Positions 18,594-27,311 of a DNA stretch of 64,000 nucleotides are shown here, piece by piece. The notes beneath the pieces are model-generated. The model was not told the origin of the DNA. It searched no databases and saw only the letters and a list, made by a program, of their open reading frames with translations. Position 1 is the first letter of the stretch. Every line of letters begins with the position of its first letter. This DNA is from Nocardiopsis ganjiahuensis DSM 45031 (GTDB taxonomy: Bacteria > Actinomycetota > Actinomycetes > Streptosporangiales > Streptosporangiaceae): positions 1-64,000 of the forward strand of contig NZ_ANBA01000006.1 in NCBI RefSeq assembly GCF_000341085.1. The letters are read 5' to 3'. Position numbers and translations under genes: made by a program.

Positions 18594-19750
18594 CGGGCGC
18601 CCTCCGTCTCCGCGTCCAGCTGGATGCGGCGGCCCGACTCGGCGGACTCCAGACCCCGCTCGGCCAACAGCACACCGCGTGCGGCCGACGCGAAGTCGAA
18701 GCGGTGCGGGGTACCGGCCACGAAGTCGCGCAGGTACTCCTCCCACTGGGCCCGGAAGCCGTTGCCGAACTCCGCGTTGTCGGGCATCGGGCTCCAGTCG
18801 GCCCGGTAGGGGTGGGTGTCCGCGAGGTCGGGGTTCCACACCGGACGCGGGGTCACCTCACGGGTCTGCACGCGCCCGTTGAACAGGCCGACCACGGCCG
18901 AACCGTGGGTGCCGTCCACCTGGAACTCCACGAGTTCGTCGCGGTCCACGCGCACGCACCAGCTGGAGTTCATCTGGACCACGGTGCCGTCGCCCACCTG
19001 GAAGATCGCGTAGGCGGCGTCGTCGGCGGTCGCCTTGTAGGTCCGCCCCTTCTCGTCGACGCGCTCGGGGATGTGCGTCTCGGTGTGCGCGTAGACCGAG
19101 CGCACCGGCCCGAACAGGTTCTCGAAGACGTAGTTCCAGTGCGGGAACATGTCCACGACGATGCCGCCGCCGTCCTCCTTGCGGTAGTTCCAGCTGGGCC
19201 GCTGGGCGGGCTGCCAGCCGCCCTCGAACACCCAGTAGCCGAACTCACCGCGCACGGAGAGCACCCGGCCGAAGAACCCGGAGTCCACCAGCCGCTTGAG
19301 CTTGAGCAGCCCCGGCAGGTAGAGCTTGTCGTGCACCACACCGTTGTGCAGCCCGGCGCGCTCGACCTCGCGCGCCAGTTCCGCGGCCTCCGTGTAGGTC
19401 TCGGCGGTCGGCTTCTCGCTGTAGATCGCCTTGCCGGCCGCGATGGCCTTGCGGAGCGCGGGGACGCGGGCGCTGGTGAGCAGGAAGTCCGCGTAGATGT
19501 CCAGACTGTCGTCGGCGAGCGCGGCGTCCAGGTCCGTCGTGTACTCGTCGATGTCGTGCCGCAGGGCGATCCGGTCCAGCTTCTCCTTGTCGCGCCCCAC
19601 GAGGACGGGGCGGATCTGCGCCCGGGAGCCGTCCGGCAGTTCGAGGCCGCCCTCGTCCCGGATGGCCAGGATGGAGCGCACCAGGTGCTGGCGATAGCCC
19701 ATCCGGCCGGTGACGCCGTTGAGGATGATCCCGATCGTCTGAATCGTCAT
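18590..19750 (-). CDS. Gfo/Idh/MocA-family oxidoreductase
   Basis: This 386-residue NAD(P)-dependent dehydrogenase starts MTIQTIGIILNGVTGRMGYRQ (Rossmann nucleotide loop) and has the family motif AIYSEKPTAET, equivalent to EKP, in which the Lys takes part in catalysis. The C-terminal half, with GEFGYWVFEGGWQPAQRPSWNY and DMFPHWNYVFENL, is the alpha/beta substrate domain. ATG 19750 has AGGACC upstream. It lies inside the transporter-DUF993 operon and probably oxidises the imported sugar or polyol as the first catabolic step. Confidence 0.86.
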   Translation of the reverse strand: MTIQTIGIILNGVTGRMGYRQHLVRSILAIRDEGGLELPDGSRAQIRPVLVGRDKEKLDRIALRHDIDEYTTDLDAALADDSLDIYADFLLTSARVPALRKAIAAGKAIYSEKPTAETYTEAAELAREVERAGLHNGVVHDKLYLPGLLKLKRLVDSGFFGRVLSVRGEFGYWVFEGGWQPAQRPSWNYRKEDGGGIVVDMFPHWNYVFENLFGPVRSVYAHTETHIPERVDEKGRTYKATADDAAYAIFQVGDGTVVQMNSSWCVRVDRDELVEFQVDGTHGSAVVGLFNGRVQTREVTPRPVWNPDLADTHPYRADWSPMPDNAEFGNGFRAQWEEYLRDFVAGTPHRFDFASAARGVLLAERGLESAESGRRIQLDAETEGAR

Positions 19751-19802
19751 GTCGTGCAGGTCCTGTCTAGGATCGTTCGGTCGGCCAACAGTGACTGGGG
19801 GG

Positions 19803-20642
<840 letters not shown>

Positions 20643-20648
20643 GCGCTT

Positions 20649-21686
20649 CTACCCTTCCGTGGTGAAGGAGCCGTCGAAGTACGTGTCGGTCTCCTTGGGC
20701 TCGTCGATGAGCCCGGCCTCGGCGAGGACCTCGATGGTTTCCCGCCAGTCCTCCTCGGAGGTGTGGCCGGGCGCCATGCCCTCGGTGTTCTCGGTGTTCA
20801 GCAGCTCGATGGTGCCCTCCCACTGCTGCAGGAGCACCTCGCCGCTGGGCATCTGCGGGTCCTTGCCCTCCATCGCGGCGACCGCGTCCTCCGGCGCCTC
20901 CTGGGCGGCGGTGAACGCGTCCGTGGTGGCCGCCACCATCCGCTCGACCAGTTCGGGGTCGTCCTCGATGGTGGAGCTGTGGGTGAGCAGGCCGTTGCTG
21001 AAGTAACTCAGCCCGGCGTCGGAGTAGCGCAGGTAGTCGATCTCCTTGCCGCTCTCGGCGGCGATCTTCGGGCCCTGGTCGTGGCCGAAGCCGATGAGGG
21101 CGTCGACCTGGCCGGAGATCAGCGCCGCGTTCTTGCCCGCGGAGTCGAGGTTCTGCTGCTCGACGTCGTCCTCGGAGAGCCCGATGGCCTCCAGGTACAT
21201 GGGGAACGTGAGCGTGACGGCGTCACCGGCGGAGACCGCGATCGTGCGGCCCTTGAGGTCCTCGGGGCCGGAGATGCCGGTCTCGGAGAAGAACTGCACG
21301 GCGGCGGGGGTGTCCTGGAGGTAGACGCCCACGGACTTGACGTCGACCCCCTCGTCGATGTTGGCCAGCAGCGCGGGGGTGTCGGCCCAGCCGAAGTCGA
21401 AGCTCTGCTGGCCGACGGCCTGCACGGTCCGGGCGGAGCCCTGTCCGGCCTCGATGGTGAGGTCGATCCCGTGCTCCTCGAAGATCCCCTCGTCGAGGCC
21501 GTAGTAGAAGGGGGCGTGTTCGCCGTAGGGGTACCAGTTGAGCTGGAGTGTCACCGCGTCGTTGCCGCCGGCCTGGTCCCCCTCCCCGTCTCCGCCGCCG
21601 CAGGCGACCAGGGCCAGAGCGCTGGCCCCGGCGGCGAGGACGGTCAGGGTGGAACGTTTCGTGGTGCCGTACTGGTGAGAGGCCAT
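20649..21686 (-). CDS. NMT1/THI5-like ABC substrate-binding lipoprotein
   Basis: This 345-residue protein is a predicted lipoprotein: the signal peptide ends in the lipobox SALALVAC, followed by a GGGDGEGD linker. The mature part begins VTLQLNWYPYGEHAPFYYGLDEGIFEEHGIDL, the standard opening of NMT1/THI5 (pyrimidine or taurine) binding proteins. The conserved DFGWADTPALLA loop follows. Known relatives bind thiamine-precursor pyrimidines, sulfonates or aromatic compounds. The actual ligand is unknown, but linkage to sugar-type enzymes suggests a carbohydrate-like or aromatic carbon source. Confidence 0.87.
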   Translation of the reverse strand: MASHQYGTTKRSTLTVLAAGASALALVACGGGDGEGDQAGGNDAVTLQLNWYPYGEHAPFYYGLDEGIFEEHGIDLTIEAGQGSARTVQAVGQQSFDFGWADTPALLANIDEGVDVKSVGVYLQDTPAAVQFFSETGISGPEDLKGRTIAVSAGDAVTLTFPMYLEAIGLSEDDVEQQNLDSAGKNAALISGQVDALIGFGHDQGPKIAAESGKEIDYLRYSDAGLSYFSNGLLTHSSTIEDDPELVERMVAATTDAFTAAQEAPEDAVAAMEGKDPQMPSGEVLLQQWEGTIELLNTENTEGMAPGHTSEEDWRETIEVLAEAGLIDEPKETDTYFDGSFTTEG

Positions 21687-21817
21687 GAGGGGTCCTTCGG
21701 TTGCTGGGGTGCGGCTCAGCGGGGGTGCTGCGGGGAGCGGTGCGGCGCGGTGTTCCGAGAAGCCGGTGCGGTCCGGCGGTGTTCCGGGAGTCGGCGCGGC
21801 CCCGGTCCGGCCCCGGC

Positions 21818-22663
21818 TCAGCCCCGGTTGCGGCGCGAGGCGTGCCACGGGATGAGGAGCATCTCGGCGACCTGGATGATCGCGAAGAGCAGCACGCCCA
21901 GGGCGGACATGATGATGAGCGCGGCGAAGAGCATGGCGGTGTCGATGTTGCCGTTGGCCTGGAGGATCACGTAGCCCAGACCGGAGTTGGCACCCACGAA
22001 CTCGCCCACGACCGCTCCGGTGACCGCCAGGGTCGCCGCGACCTTGAGACCGGACAGCAGTTCGGGCAGCGCCGCGGGGAGGCGGACCTTCAGGAAGGTC
22101 TTGAACGGGGAGGCGCCCATGGTGGAGGTGAGTTCGAGGAGTTCGGGATCGACCGAGCGCAGGCCGCTGATCCCGGAGATCACCACCGGGAAGAAGGCCA
22201 TGAGGACCGCGACGAGGATCTTCGGGCTGGCGCCGAAGCCGAGCCAGACCACGAACAGCGGGGCGATCGCGATCTTCGGAATGACCTGCGCGAAGAGGAT
22301 GAGCGGGTAGAAGGTCTTCTCGAGTGCCGGCGAGTAGACCATGAAGACCGCGACGAGGACGCCGACGACCGACGCGATCACGAAGCCGGCGACGGTCTCA
22401 CCGGTGGTGACGAGCGTGTGTGTCCACAGGTACTCGGGGTTGTCGGAAAACGCTTTCCAAGTGTCTACGGGAGAAGGGATGATGTAGGGCTGAACCAGGC
22501 CCGTGGTGGTGACGGCGAACCAGACGACCACCACCAGCGCGAGGAACGTGGCGGGATAGGCCGCAGCGCCCCAGACACGCGAAAAGGGGCGCCCGCGCCC
22601 CCGCGCACCCTCGGACACCTGGGCGGGTGGGGGAACTGGAGCCTGCTGCGTCTGTTGCGTCAT
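21818..22663 (-). CDS. ABC importer permease (SsuC/TauC type)
   Basis: This 281-residue permease has about six helices and the BPD-transporter EAA loop near ELTSTMGASPFKTFLKVRLPAALPELLSGLK. The upstream tract VWLGFGASPKILVAVLMAFFPVVIS is typical of the sulfonate/nitrate group. ATG 22663 begins a proline- and glutamine-rich cytoplasmic tail. It is the first gene of the six-gene operon. A LacI-type operator (22445-22458) lies inside its coding sequence, and two more lie upstream. Confidence 0.87.
   Translation of the reverse strand: MTQQTQQAPVPPPAQVSEGARGRGRPFSRVWGAAAYPATFLALVVVVWFAVTTTGLVQPYIIPSPVDTWKAFSDNPEYLWTHTLVTTGETVAGFVIASVVGVLVAVFMVYSPALEKTFYPLILFAQVIPKIAIAPLFVVWLGFGASPKILVAVLMAFFPVVISGISGLRSVDPELLELTSTMGASPFKTFLKVRLPAALPELLSGLKVAATLAVTGAVVGEFVGANSGLGYVILQANGNIDTAMLFAALIIMSALGVLLFAIIQVAEMLLIPWHASRRNRG
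22445..22458. promoter_or_regulatory. Intragenic LacI-type operator
   Basis: GGAAAACGCTTTCC, an inverted repeat GGAAA/TTTCC around ACGC, in the permease coding sequence about 205 bases after its start codon. It matches the GAAANCGNTTTC family of LacI operators. Confidence 0.5.
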
Positions 22664-22713
22664 GCGGACCTCGCGTCGAGCCTCGGGAGTGGGGAGAAGC
22701 CTCGGCTATGCTT

Positions 22714-22726
22714 AGAAAGCGCTTAC
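22714..22726. promoter_or_regulatory. LacI-type operator in the divergent promoter region
   Basis: AGAAAGCGCTTAC, centred on the palindrome AAGCGCTT, 51 bases upstream of the permease start. Confidence 0.55.
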
Positions 22727-22744
22727 TTTACGGCCCTGCGGAGT

Positions 22745-22760
22745 GGGATAGCGCTTTCCC
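22745..22760. promoter_or_regulatory. Second LacI-type operator in the divergent promoter region
   Basis: GGGATAGCGCTTTCCC, a 16-base near-perfect palindrome (one mismatched pair) centred on AGCGCT, 19 bases from the first operator and 66 bases upstream of the LacI start. Together they probably control both the operon and the regulator. Confidence 0.6.
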
Positions 22761-22825
22761 GTTTCGGGCATATTAAGTTCGCTTGGGCCGGGGTGTCAAT
22801 GCCCCCACGAGGGACGGGATCAAAA

Positions 22826-23875
22826 ATGCGAAGGACGAGGAACCGGGTTTCCAGCGGAAACCCGACGCTCACGGACGTCGCCGCCCGCGCCGGGGTGTCC
22901 CTGGCGACGGCCTCGCGGGTGCTCAACCACAGTGACCGCAAGGTCGGCCGGGAACTCCGGGAGCGGGTCCTCGAGGCGGCCCGGGACCTGCGGTACCAGG
23001 CGGACCTGTCGGCGCAGGCCATGGCCAGGGGCAGCGCCCCCGTACTCGCCCTGCTCGTCAGCAACATCGACGACCCCTACTTCTCCGCCATCGCCGCGGG
23101 GGTCGCCGAGTCCGCCCACGCCCACGGCGTGATCGTGACGATCGCGATCACCGCGCGCGACAGCGAACGCGAGCTCACCTCCGTACGCACGGTCCGGGGT
23201 CAGCGGCCGCGCGCCATCCTCGTGAGCGGGAGCCGGACCTCGGAGGACCCGCACACCGGGGCCCTGCTCGACGAGCTGCGGGGCTTCGCCGACAGCGGCG
23301 GCAGGACCGTCTTCGTGAGCCAGCCGGTCGGCGGCCTGGACTCCGTGCGCCCGGCCAACACGGACGGGGCCAGGGAGCTCGGCACGACGATCGCGGACCT
23401 GGGCTACCGCAGGGCCGCCGTGATCACGGGCTCGGAGCGGCTGGAGACCGTGATGGAGCGGACGGACGGCCTGCGGCAGGGGCTGGCGCCCTCGGGCGGC
23501 GGCATCACGGTGGTCGAGAGCGACACCTTCGACCGCTCGGGCGGCTACCGGGCCGCGCGGAGGCTGATCGAGTCCGGCCGGATCGCCGACGCCGACGTGC
23601 TGTGCGCGGGCAATGACTTCATGGCGGTCGGCGCGATGACGGCCCTGCGCGACCACGGGATCCAGCCGGGCCGCGACATCGCCGTCACCGGCTTCAACGA
23701 CATCGAGACCGCCGCGGACGTCACCCCCCAGCTCACGACCGTCCGCTTCCCCCTCGCCGAGATCGGCCGGCGGGCGGCCGACCTCGCCCTGGACCCCACG
23801 GCCCCTCCCACCGAGAACATCTGCGTTCCGGGCCAGGTCATCCTGCGCGCCTCCTGCCCGCCGCGCTCGGACTGA
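22826..23875 (+). CDS. LacI-family transcriptional regulator (divergent from the ABC operon)
   Basis: This 349-residue repressor has the N-terminal LacI DNA-binding headpiece PTLTDVAARAGVSLATASRVLNHSDRKVG, with hinge helix region AQAMARGSAPV, then a periplasmic-binding-protein-like effector domain (ALLVSNIDDPYFS, CAGNDFMAVGAMTAL, VTGFNDIE). ATG 22826 was chosen because it follows GAGGGACGGG and precedes the headpiece by about 13 residues. It probably represses the six-gene operon and itself through the two operators between them. The effector is presumably the transported compound or a catabolite. Confidence 0.9.
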   Translation: MRRTRNRVSSGNPTLTDVAARAGVSLATASRVLNHSDRKVGRELRERVLEAARDLRYQADLSAQAMARGSAPVLALLVSNIDDPYFSAIAAGVAESAHAHGVIVTIAITARDSERELTSVRTVRGQRPRAILVSGSRTSEDPHTGALLDELRGFADSGGRTVFVSQPVGGLDSVRPANTDGARELGTTIADLGYRRAAVITGSERLETVMERTDGLRQGLAPSGGGITVVESDTFDRSGGYRAARRLIESGRIADADVLCAGNDFMAVGAMTALRDHGIQPGRDIAVTGFNDIETAADVTPQLTTVRFPLAEIGRRAADLALDPTAPPTENICVPGQVILRASCPPRSD

Positions 23876-24045
23876 CCCCCTCATCAGCGTGGACCGCCCC
23901 TCCCCGCTCAGGCCGCCCTCCTCAGCGGTGATCTCGCCACCAGAGGCACGGTGCCATGGAAACCCCGGGCGCCGAACACGCCCTTGACAGCAGGATCACG
24001 GGGGAACCGCCGCTCCGGTCGGACCGCGGGCGAGGGGCGGGGCCG

Positions 24046-25089
24046 CTACCGGGGAACGGGGCCGGTGGAGTCGCGAACCATGAGCTCGGTGCGGATCGGC
24101 AGCACCCCTCCGGCCGGCGCCCTCGAGGCGTCGAGGGCGAAGAGCCCGCTGGTGCGACCCGCCTCCATCAGCGGGATGCGCACGGTGGTGAGCGAGGGGA
24201 CCGCGTCGAAGGCGCAGGGGAGGTCGTCGAAACCGGCCACCGAGATCTGGTCGGGGACCCCGATGCCGCGCGCCCGGAGTTCGGCGAGGGCTCCCAGGGC
24301 CGCGATGTCGTTGCCCGCGACCACCGCGGTGATCCCGGGGTGGCGGCGCAGCAGCTCACCCACCCCGGCACGACCGGACTCGCGGTCGAAGCCGCTGACC
24401 ACGACCGGGCAGCGCTCCTCGCTCAGGCCGGCCTCCGAGAGGGCCTGGAGGTGTCCGTCGAGCCGCAGCCGCGAGGTGGTCCGGGTCTCCGGACCGGTGA
24501 GGTAGCCGATGTCCCGGTGGCCCAGCGCCACCAGGTGGGCGGTGAGCCGCCGGGCCCCTTCGCTGTTGTCGAAGTCGACCCTGATCACGCCGGGGACCGG
24601 ATCGTCGTCACCGGTCAGGGGTGGTCTGCCGCAGAGGACCACGTGCGCGCCGGTCGAGGTGAACTCGGTGATCTGCTCGAGGAGGGCGGTTCTGTGGCCC
24701 GGGTCGTTCACCGAGCCGCCGGTGAGCACCACGGCGTGGGCCCGCTGCTTCCGCAGCAGTTTCAGGTAGCGCAGCTCGCGCTCGGCGGAGCTGCCGGTGT
24801 TGCACACGACAGCGAGGACGTCGCCCTCGGACATGGCGTCCTGGATTCCGGTGGCGATGACGCCGAAGAACGGATCGGCGACGTCGTGCACCAGCACGCC
24901 GATCAGGTCGGAGCTGGACGCCGCCAGGGCCCGGGCGTTGCCGTTGACCACGTAGTGCAGCTCCGCGACCGCCCGGTGGACCCGGTCCGCGGTGGTCCTG
25001 GCCACGGGGTAGTTGCCGTTGAGCACCCTGGACACCGTCGCCGGTGACACCCCGGCGAGCCGCGCCACGTCAGCGAGTTTCGCGGGCAT
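24046..25089 (-). CDS. LacI-family transcriptional regulator (divergent from the cupin gene)
   Basis: This 347-residue regulator has the headpiece KLADVARLAGVSPATVSRVLNGNYPVA and effector-domain tracts GVLVHDVADPFFG, VAGNDIAALGALAEL and VAGFDDLPCA. ATG 25089 is preferred over an in-frame GTG at 25095, although ribosome sites are poor for both. It converges on the other LacI gene and is divergent from the cupin gene, with two LacI-type operators in the gap. The two LacI proteins differ across the whole length, so they are not a recent duplication. Confidence 0.88.
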   Translation of the reverse strand: MPAKLADVARLAGVSPATVSRVLNGNYPVARTTADRVHRAVAELHYVVNGNARALAASSSDLIGVLVHDVADPFFGVIATGIQDAMSEGDVLAVVCNTGSSAERELRYLKLLRKQRAHAVVLTGGSVNDPGHRTALLEQITEFTSTGAHVVLCGRPPLTGDDDPVPGVIRVDFDNSEGARRLTAHLVALGHRDIGYLTGPETRTTSRLRLDGHLQALSEAGLSEERCPVVVSGFDRESGRAGVGELLRRHPGITAVVAGNDIAALGALAELRARGIGVPDQISVAGFDDLPCAFDAVPSLTTVRIPLMEAGRTSGLFALDASRAPAGGVLPIRTELMVRDSTGPVPR

Positions 25090-25136
25090 CTCCACCCCCG
25101 TTCTTCTCAGCTGAGCGGCGCCAAGGACACCGCCCT

Positions 25137-25150
25137 AGAAAGCGATTTCT
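25137..25150. promoter_or_regulatory. LacI-type operator near the regulator start
   Basis: AGAAAGCGATTTCT, inverted repeat AGAAA/TTTCT around GCGA, 48 bases upstream of the minus-strand LacI start. Probably autoregulatory. Confidence 0.55.
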
Positions 25151-25217
25151 GGCAGTATGTCGGATTTCCGGCGGGACACAGATGCGAATCCAGGGCCAAA
25201 TCCTAGCCGATGCGATC

Positions 25218-25247
25218 TTGACAACGAGTTGTGACGAAACGTAATTT
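25218..25247 (+). promoter_or_regulatory. Predicted sigma-70-type promoter of the cupin gene
   Basis: A perfect -35 TTGACA (25218-25223) and a -10 like TAATTT (25242-25247) with an 18-base spacer (17 if read as GTAATT). Transcription would begin near 25254, directly before the operator at 25256. Confidence 0.6.
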
Positions 25248-25255
25248 CATCGGAC

Positions 25256-25269
25256 AGAAAACGCTTTCC
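25256..25269. promoter_or_regulatory. LacI-type operator overlapping the transcription start
   Basis: AGAAAACGCTTTCC lies just after the predicted start of transcription, a position where bound repressor blocks transcription. It closely resembles the intragenic site at 22445-22458. Confidence 0.6.
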
Positions 25270-25307
25270 ACAGAGTGCTCGGACTGCCCCCGAGCGGAGG
25301 AGCCGAG

Positions 25308-26066
25308 ATGCCCCCATCTGACCCGATCCCGGGACTGCCGGGCGGGATCGGCCTGTCCCGCCTACGCGTCTACGACTGGCCCGCCGACCAGGGTTCCGAC
25401 GGCTTCTGCGGCGGCACCCCGCACATGCATCTGGCCTGTACCGAGGCGTACGCGATCACCGGCGGATCGGGAGCGGTGCAGACCCTCACCACGGAGGGCT
25501 TCGCCTCCTCACCGCTCGGCGAGGGCGATCTGGTGTGGTTCACCCCCGGAACCGTTCACCGCCTCATCAACGACGACCACCTGCGCATGATCGTCCTCAT
25601 GCAGAACGCGGGCCTGCCCGAGGCGGGCGACGCGGTCTTCACCTTCCCGGCCGACGTCCTGTCCGACCCGGCGGCCTACGCAGAGGCCGCCGCCCTCGAC
25701 CCCGACGATCCCGAGGCCTCCGCCCGCAAGCGGCGCGAGCTCGCCCTGGTCGGGTTCGCCGAGCTGCGCAACCGCTTGGACGCGGGTGACAAGGCCGCGA
25801 TGACCGACTTCCACACCGCAGCCCTGCACCTGGTCTCCGCCGGCCTGCCCGAGTGGCGGACCCGGTTCGAGCAGGGCCCGGCGGCCGAGGTCGCCCGCAC
25901 CGCCGCACACCTCGACGCGCTCGCCGGGGGCGACACCTCCCACCTGTCGTCCGCGGCGGTCTACCGGAGCGAGTCGGCTCCGGCCTGGGGCATGTGCGGA
26001 CGGCTCGACAAGTTCGAGAAGTTCGAGAAGGACGGGGCGTCCGGGCAGCCCGAGGCGGACGAGTAG
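25308..26066 (+). CDS. Cupin-domain protein under LacI control
   Basis: This is a 252-residue protein. The first 110 residues are a cupin barrel with likely metal ligands in GGTPHMHLACTEAY (His, His, Glu) and WFTPGTVHRLIND (His). The rest is helical and charged, with no recognised domain, and ends DKFEKFEKDG. ATG 25308 has CGGAGGAG upstream. The promoter, operator and divergent LacI indicate inducible expression with the nearby catabolic genes. Cupins of this kind can be sugar isomerases, dioxygenases or sensors, and the reaction is unknown. Confidence 0.78.
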   Translation: MPPSDPIPGLPGGIGLSRLRVYDWPADQGSDGFCGGTPHMHLACTEAYAITGGSGAVQTLTTEGFASSPLGEGDLVWFTPGTVHRLINDDHLRMIVLMQNAGLPEAGDAVFTFPADVLSDPAAYAEAAALDPDDPEASARKRRELALVGFAELRNRLDAGDKAAMTDFHTAALHLVSAGLPEWRTRFEQGPAAEVARTAAHLDALAGGDTSHLSSAAVYRSESAPAWGMCGRLDKFEKFEKDGASGQPEADE

Positions 26067-26081
26067 GCCAGACCCTCTGGG

Positions 26082-26114
26082 TGGGGCGGGAGCCGGAGCA
26101 CTGGCCCCGCCCCA
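26082..26114. terminator. Bidirectional hairpin terminator
   Basis: Inverted repeat TGGGGCGGG with CCCGCCCCA around a 15-base loop, 15 bases after the cupin stop and directly next to the stop of the small minus-strand gene. Confidence 0.7.
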
Positions 26115-26115
26115 G

Positions 26116-26382
26116 CTATGTGCAGGCCAGGTAGGGCCGGACCAGGGCGCCCGCGATCTCGTCCGGGTGGACCCAGTCGCTGGTTGAAGCCACTTGGCTG
26201 GGGCCGGCCAGCTCCAACCGCCGAGGCACCCGTGGCAGCGCCGTCCTGATCGGCTCGGTCCTCGTGGGGACGCCGCCCACCTGGCACAGCGTCCACGCCA
26301 CCGCCGACGCGAACACCCACCACAGGCGTGAGGCCATCGATACCCGGGGCCTGCGATGGCGGCCCCCAGTAGAGTTCTGCAT
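26116..26382 (-). CDS. Possible small hypothetical protein
   Basis: This 88-residue frame starts at ATG 26382 with AGGGG eight bases upstream and stops right against a bidirectional terminator, which together favour a real gene. It has one hydrophobic segment (SRLWWVFASAVAWTLC, about residues 18-33) and a C-terminal tract DWVHPDEIAGALVRPYLACT. No family is recognised. It lies downstream of the ATPase gene at 26528-27028 on the same strand. Confidence 0.42.
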   Translation of the reverse strand: MQNSTGGRHRRPRVSMASRLWWVFASAVAWTLCQVGGVPTRTEPIRTALPRVPRRLELAGPSQVASTSDWVHPDEIAGALVRPYLACT

Positions 26383-26416
26383 GGTCGATCCCCTGCTCTT
26401 TTCAGGTGGTTGATCA

Positions 26417-26448
26417 GCCCGGGCCGGTGCTCCAACACCGACCCGGGC
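26417..26448 (-). terminator. Hairpin after the ATPase gene
   Basis: Inverted repeat GCCCGGGCCGGTG with CACCGACCCGGGC, one mismatch and a six-base loop. On both sides lies the repeated sequence CTTTTCAGG (26397-26405 and 26454-26462). Confidence 0.5.
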
Positions 26449-26527
26449 ACTGTGCTTTTCAGGAGTGCGCGCGGGTGTCCATGGCCCCGGTGCAACGGAG
26501 CTGCGCTTCCCGCCGCGCCCGTGTTCG

Positions 26528-27028
26528 CTAGTTCAGCTCGCCCAGCTCCGGGTCCGGTTCCCGGTCCAGGCGAACCATCGCCCTGAGGTGGAGCGGCCGG
26601 CCGCGTTCGCCATCCCACCACCAGAACTCCGCGATCCGGTCCACGAGCCACAGGCCACGCCCACCCGGGCTCATCTCGCCCGGCTCGCGGTGCACCACTC
26701 GGGGCATCAACGCCGGAGCCCGGAACCTGGGCCCCTGGTCCAGCACCCCCAGCAGGACGGTGTTGTTGCCGAGGAACTCCATCGAGAGCCCCATCCGGCC
26801 GTACTTCTCACTGCTCGCGGTGTGGCGCACCGCGTTCGTGGCCAGCTCACTGGCCACCAACCCGACCCAGAACCCACGCCCGCCCTGGAGTCGTTCGTCG
26901 CGAGTGAACCACGCCCTGGCCCGCGCCACCCCCTGCTCGTTCCCGTCGGTGTACCGCCACCACGGAGCCGACGACCGCCCCACCCCACCACCAGGCCGCC
27001 GAGGCCCCACTATCCGACCACCACACAT
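26528..27028 (-). CDS. Anti-sigma-factor-like ATP-binding protein (HATPase, RsbW type)
   Basis: This 166-residue protein has the histidine-kinase-like ATPase fold without kinase helices: N-box GLVASELATNAVRHT, G1-type VLDQGPRFRAP and G2 SPGGRGLWLVDRIAEFW. Relatives bind sigma factors or anti-anti-sigma proteins. In actinomycetes they are often found beside XRE-DUF5753 and DUF397 genes, as here. ATG 27028 has GAGGGGGCG upstream. It is divergent from the XRE gene. Confidence 0.84.
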   Translation of the reverse strand: MCGGRIVGPRRPGGGVGRSSAPWWRYTDGNEQGVARARAWFTRDERLQGGRGFWVGLVASELATNAVRHTASSEKYGRMGLSMEFLGNNTVLLGVLDQGPRFRAPALMPRVVHREPGEMSPGGRGLWLVDRIAEFWWWDGERGRPLHLRAMVRLDREPDPELGELN

Positions 27029-27099
27029 AACGCCCCCTCACCCATGATCACGAACAGTCACCGAAGGGCATCCAAAACCACCGTCACCCACACGACCAC

Positions 27100-27127
27100 C
27101 AGCCATCAGCCATCAGCCATCAGCCAT
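27100..27127. repeat. Four tandem copies of CAGCCAT
   Basis: The 7-base unit CAGCCAT is repeated exactly four times with a partial fifth (CAGCAAC). The number of copies is likely to vary by slippage. It lies in the gap between the ATPase and XRE genes, about 185 bases upstream of the XRE start. Confidence 0.85.
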
Positions 27128-27184
27128 CAGCAACGGTGTGTAGTCGCCTCGTTGCTCCTCCGACAAAAACGATGATGCCCAAGC

Positions 27185-27231
27185 GAAGCTTCTCCCGCAA
27201 GCTTTCTCAGAAATCTTTTTAAAGAAGCTTC
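27185..27231. promoter_or_regulatory. AAGCTT repeat cluster upstream of the XRE gene
   Basis: The palindrome GAAGCTTC occurs at 27185-27192 and 27224-27231, with AAGCTT again at 27199-27204. Spacings between AAGCTT cores are 13 and 26 bases. The segment is unusually A/T-rich (TCTTTTTAAAG) and is the probable promoter and operator region for the XRE-DUF397 pair. Confidence 0.45.
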
Positions 27232-27311
27232 GGGGAGGTGATTCCGATAGCATCAGGGCGGCGACAAGCATGCGGTTGCCCAACAGTCCAAGAGCTGGAA
27301 CGGGGAGGAAC

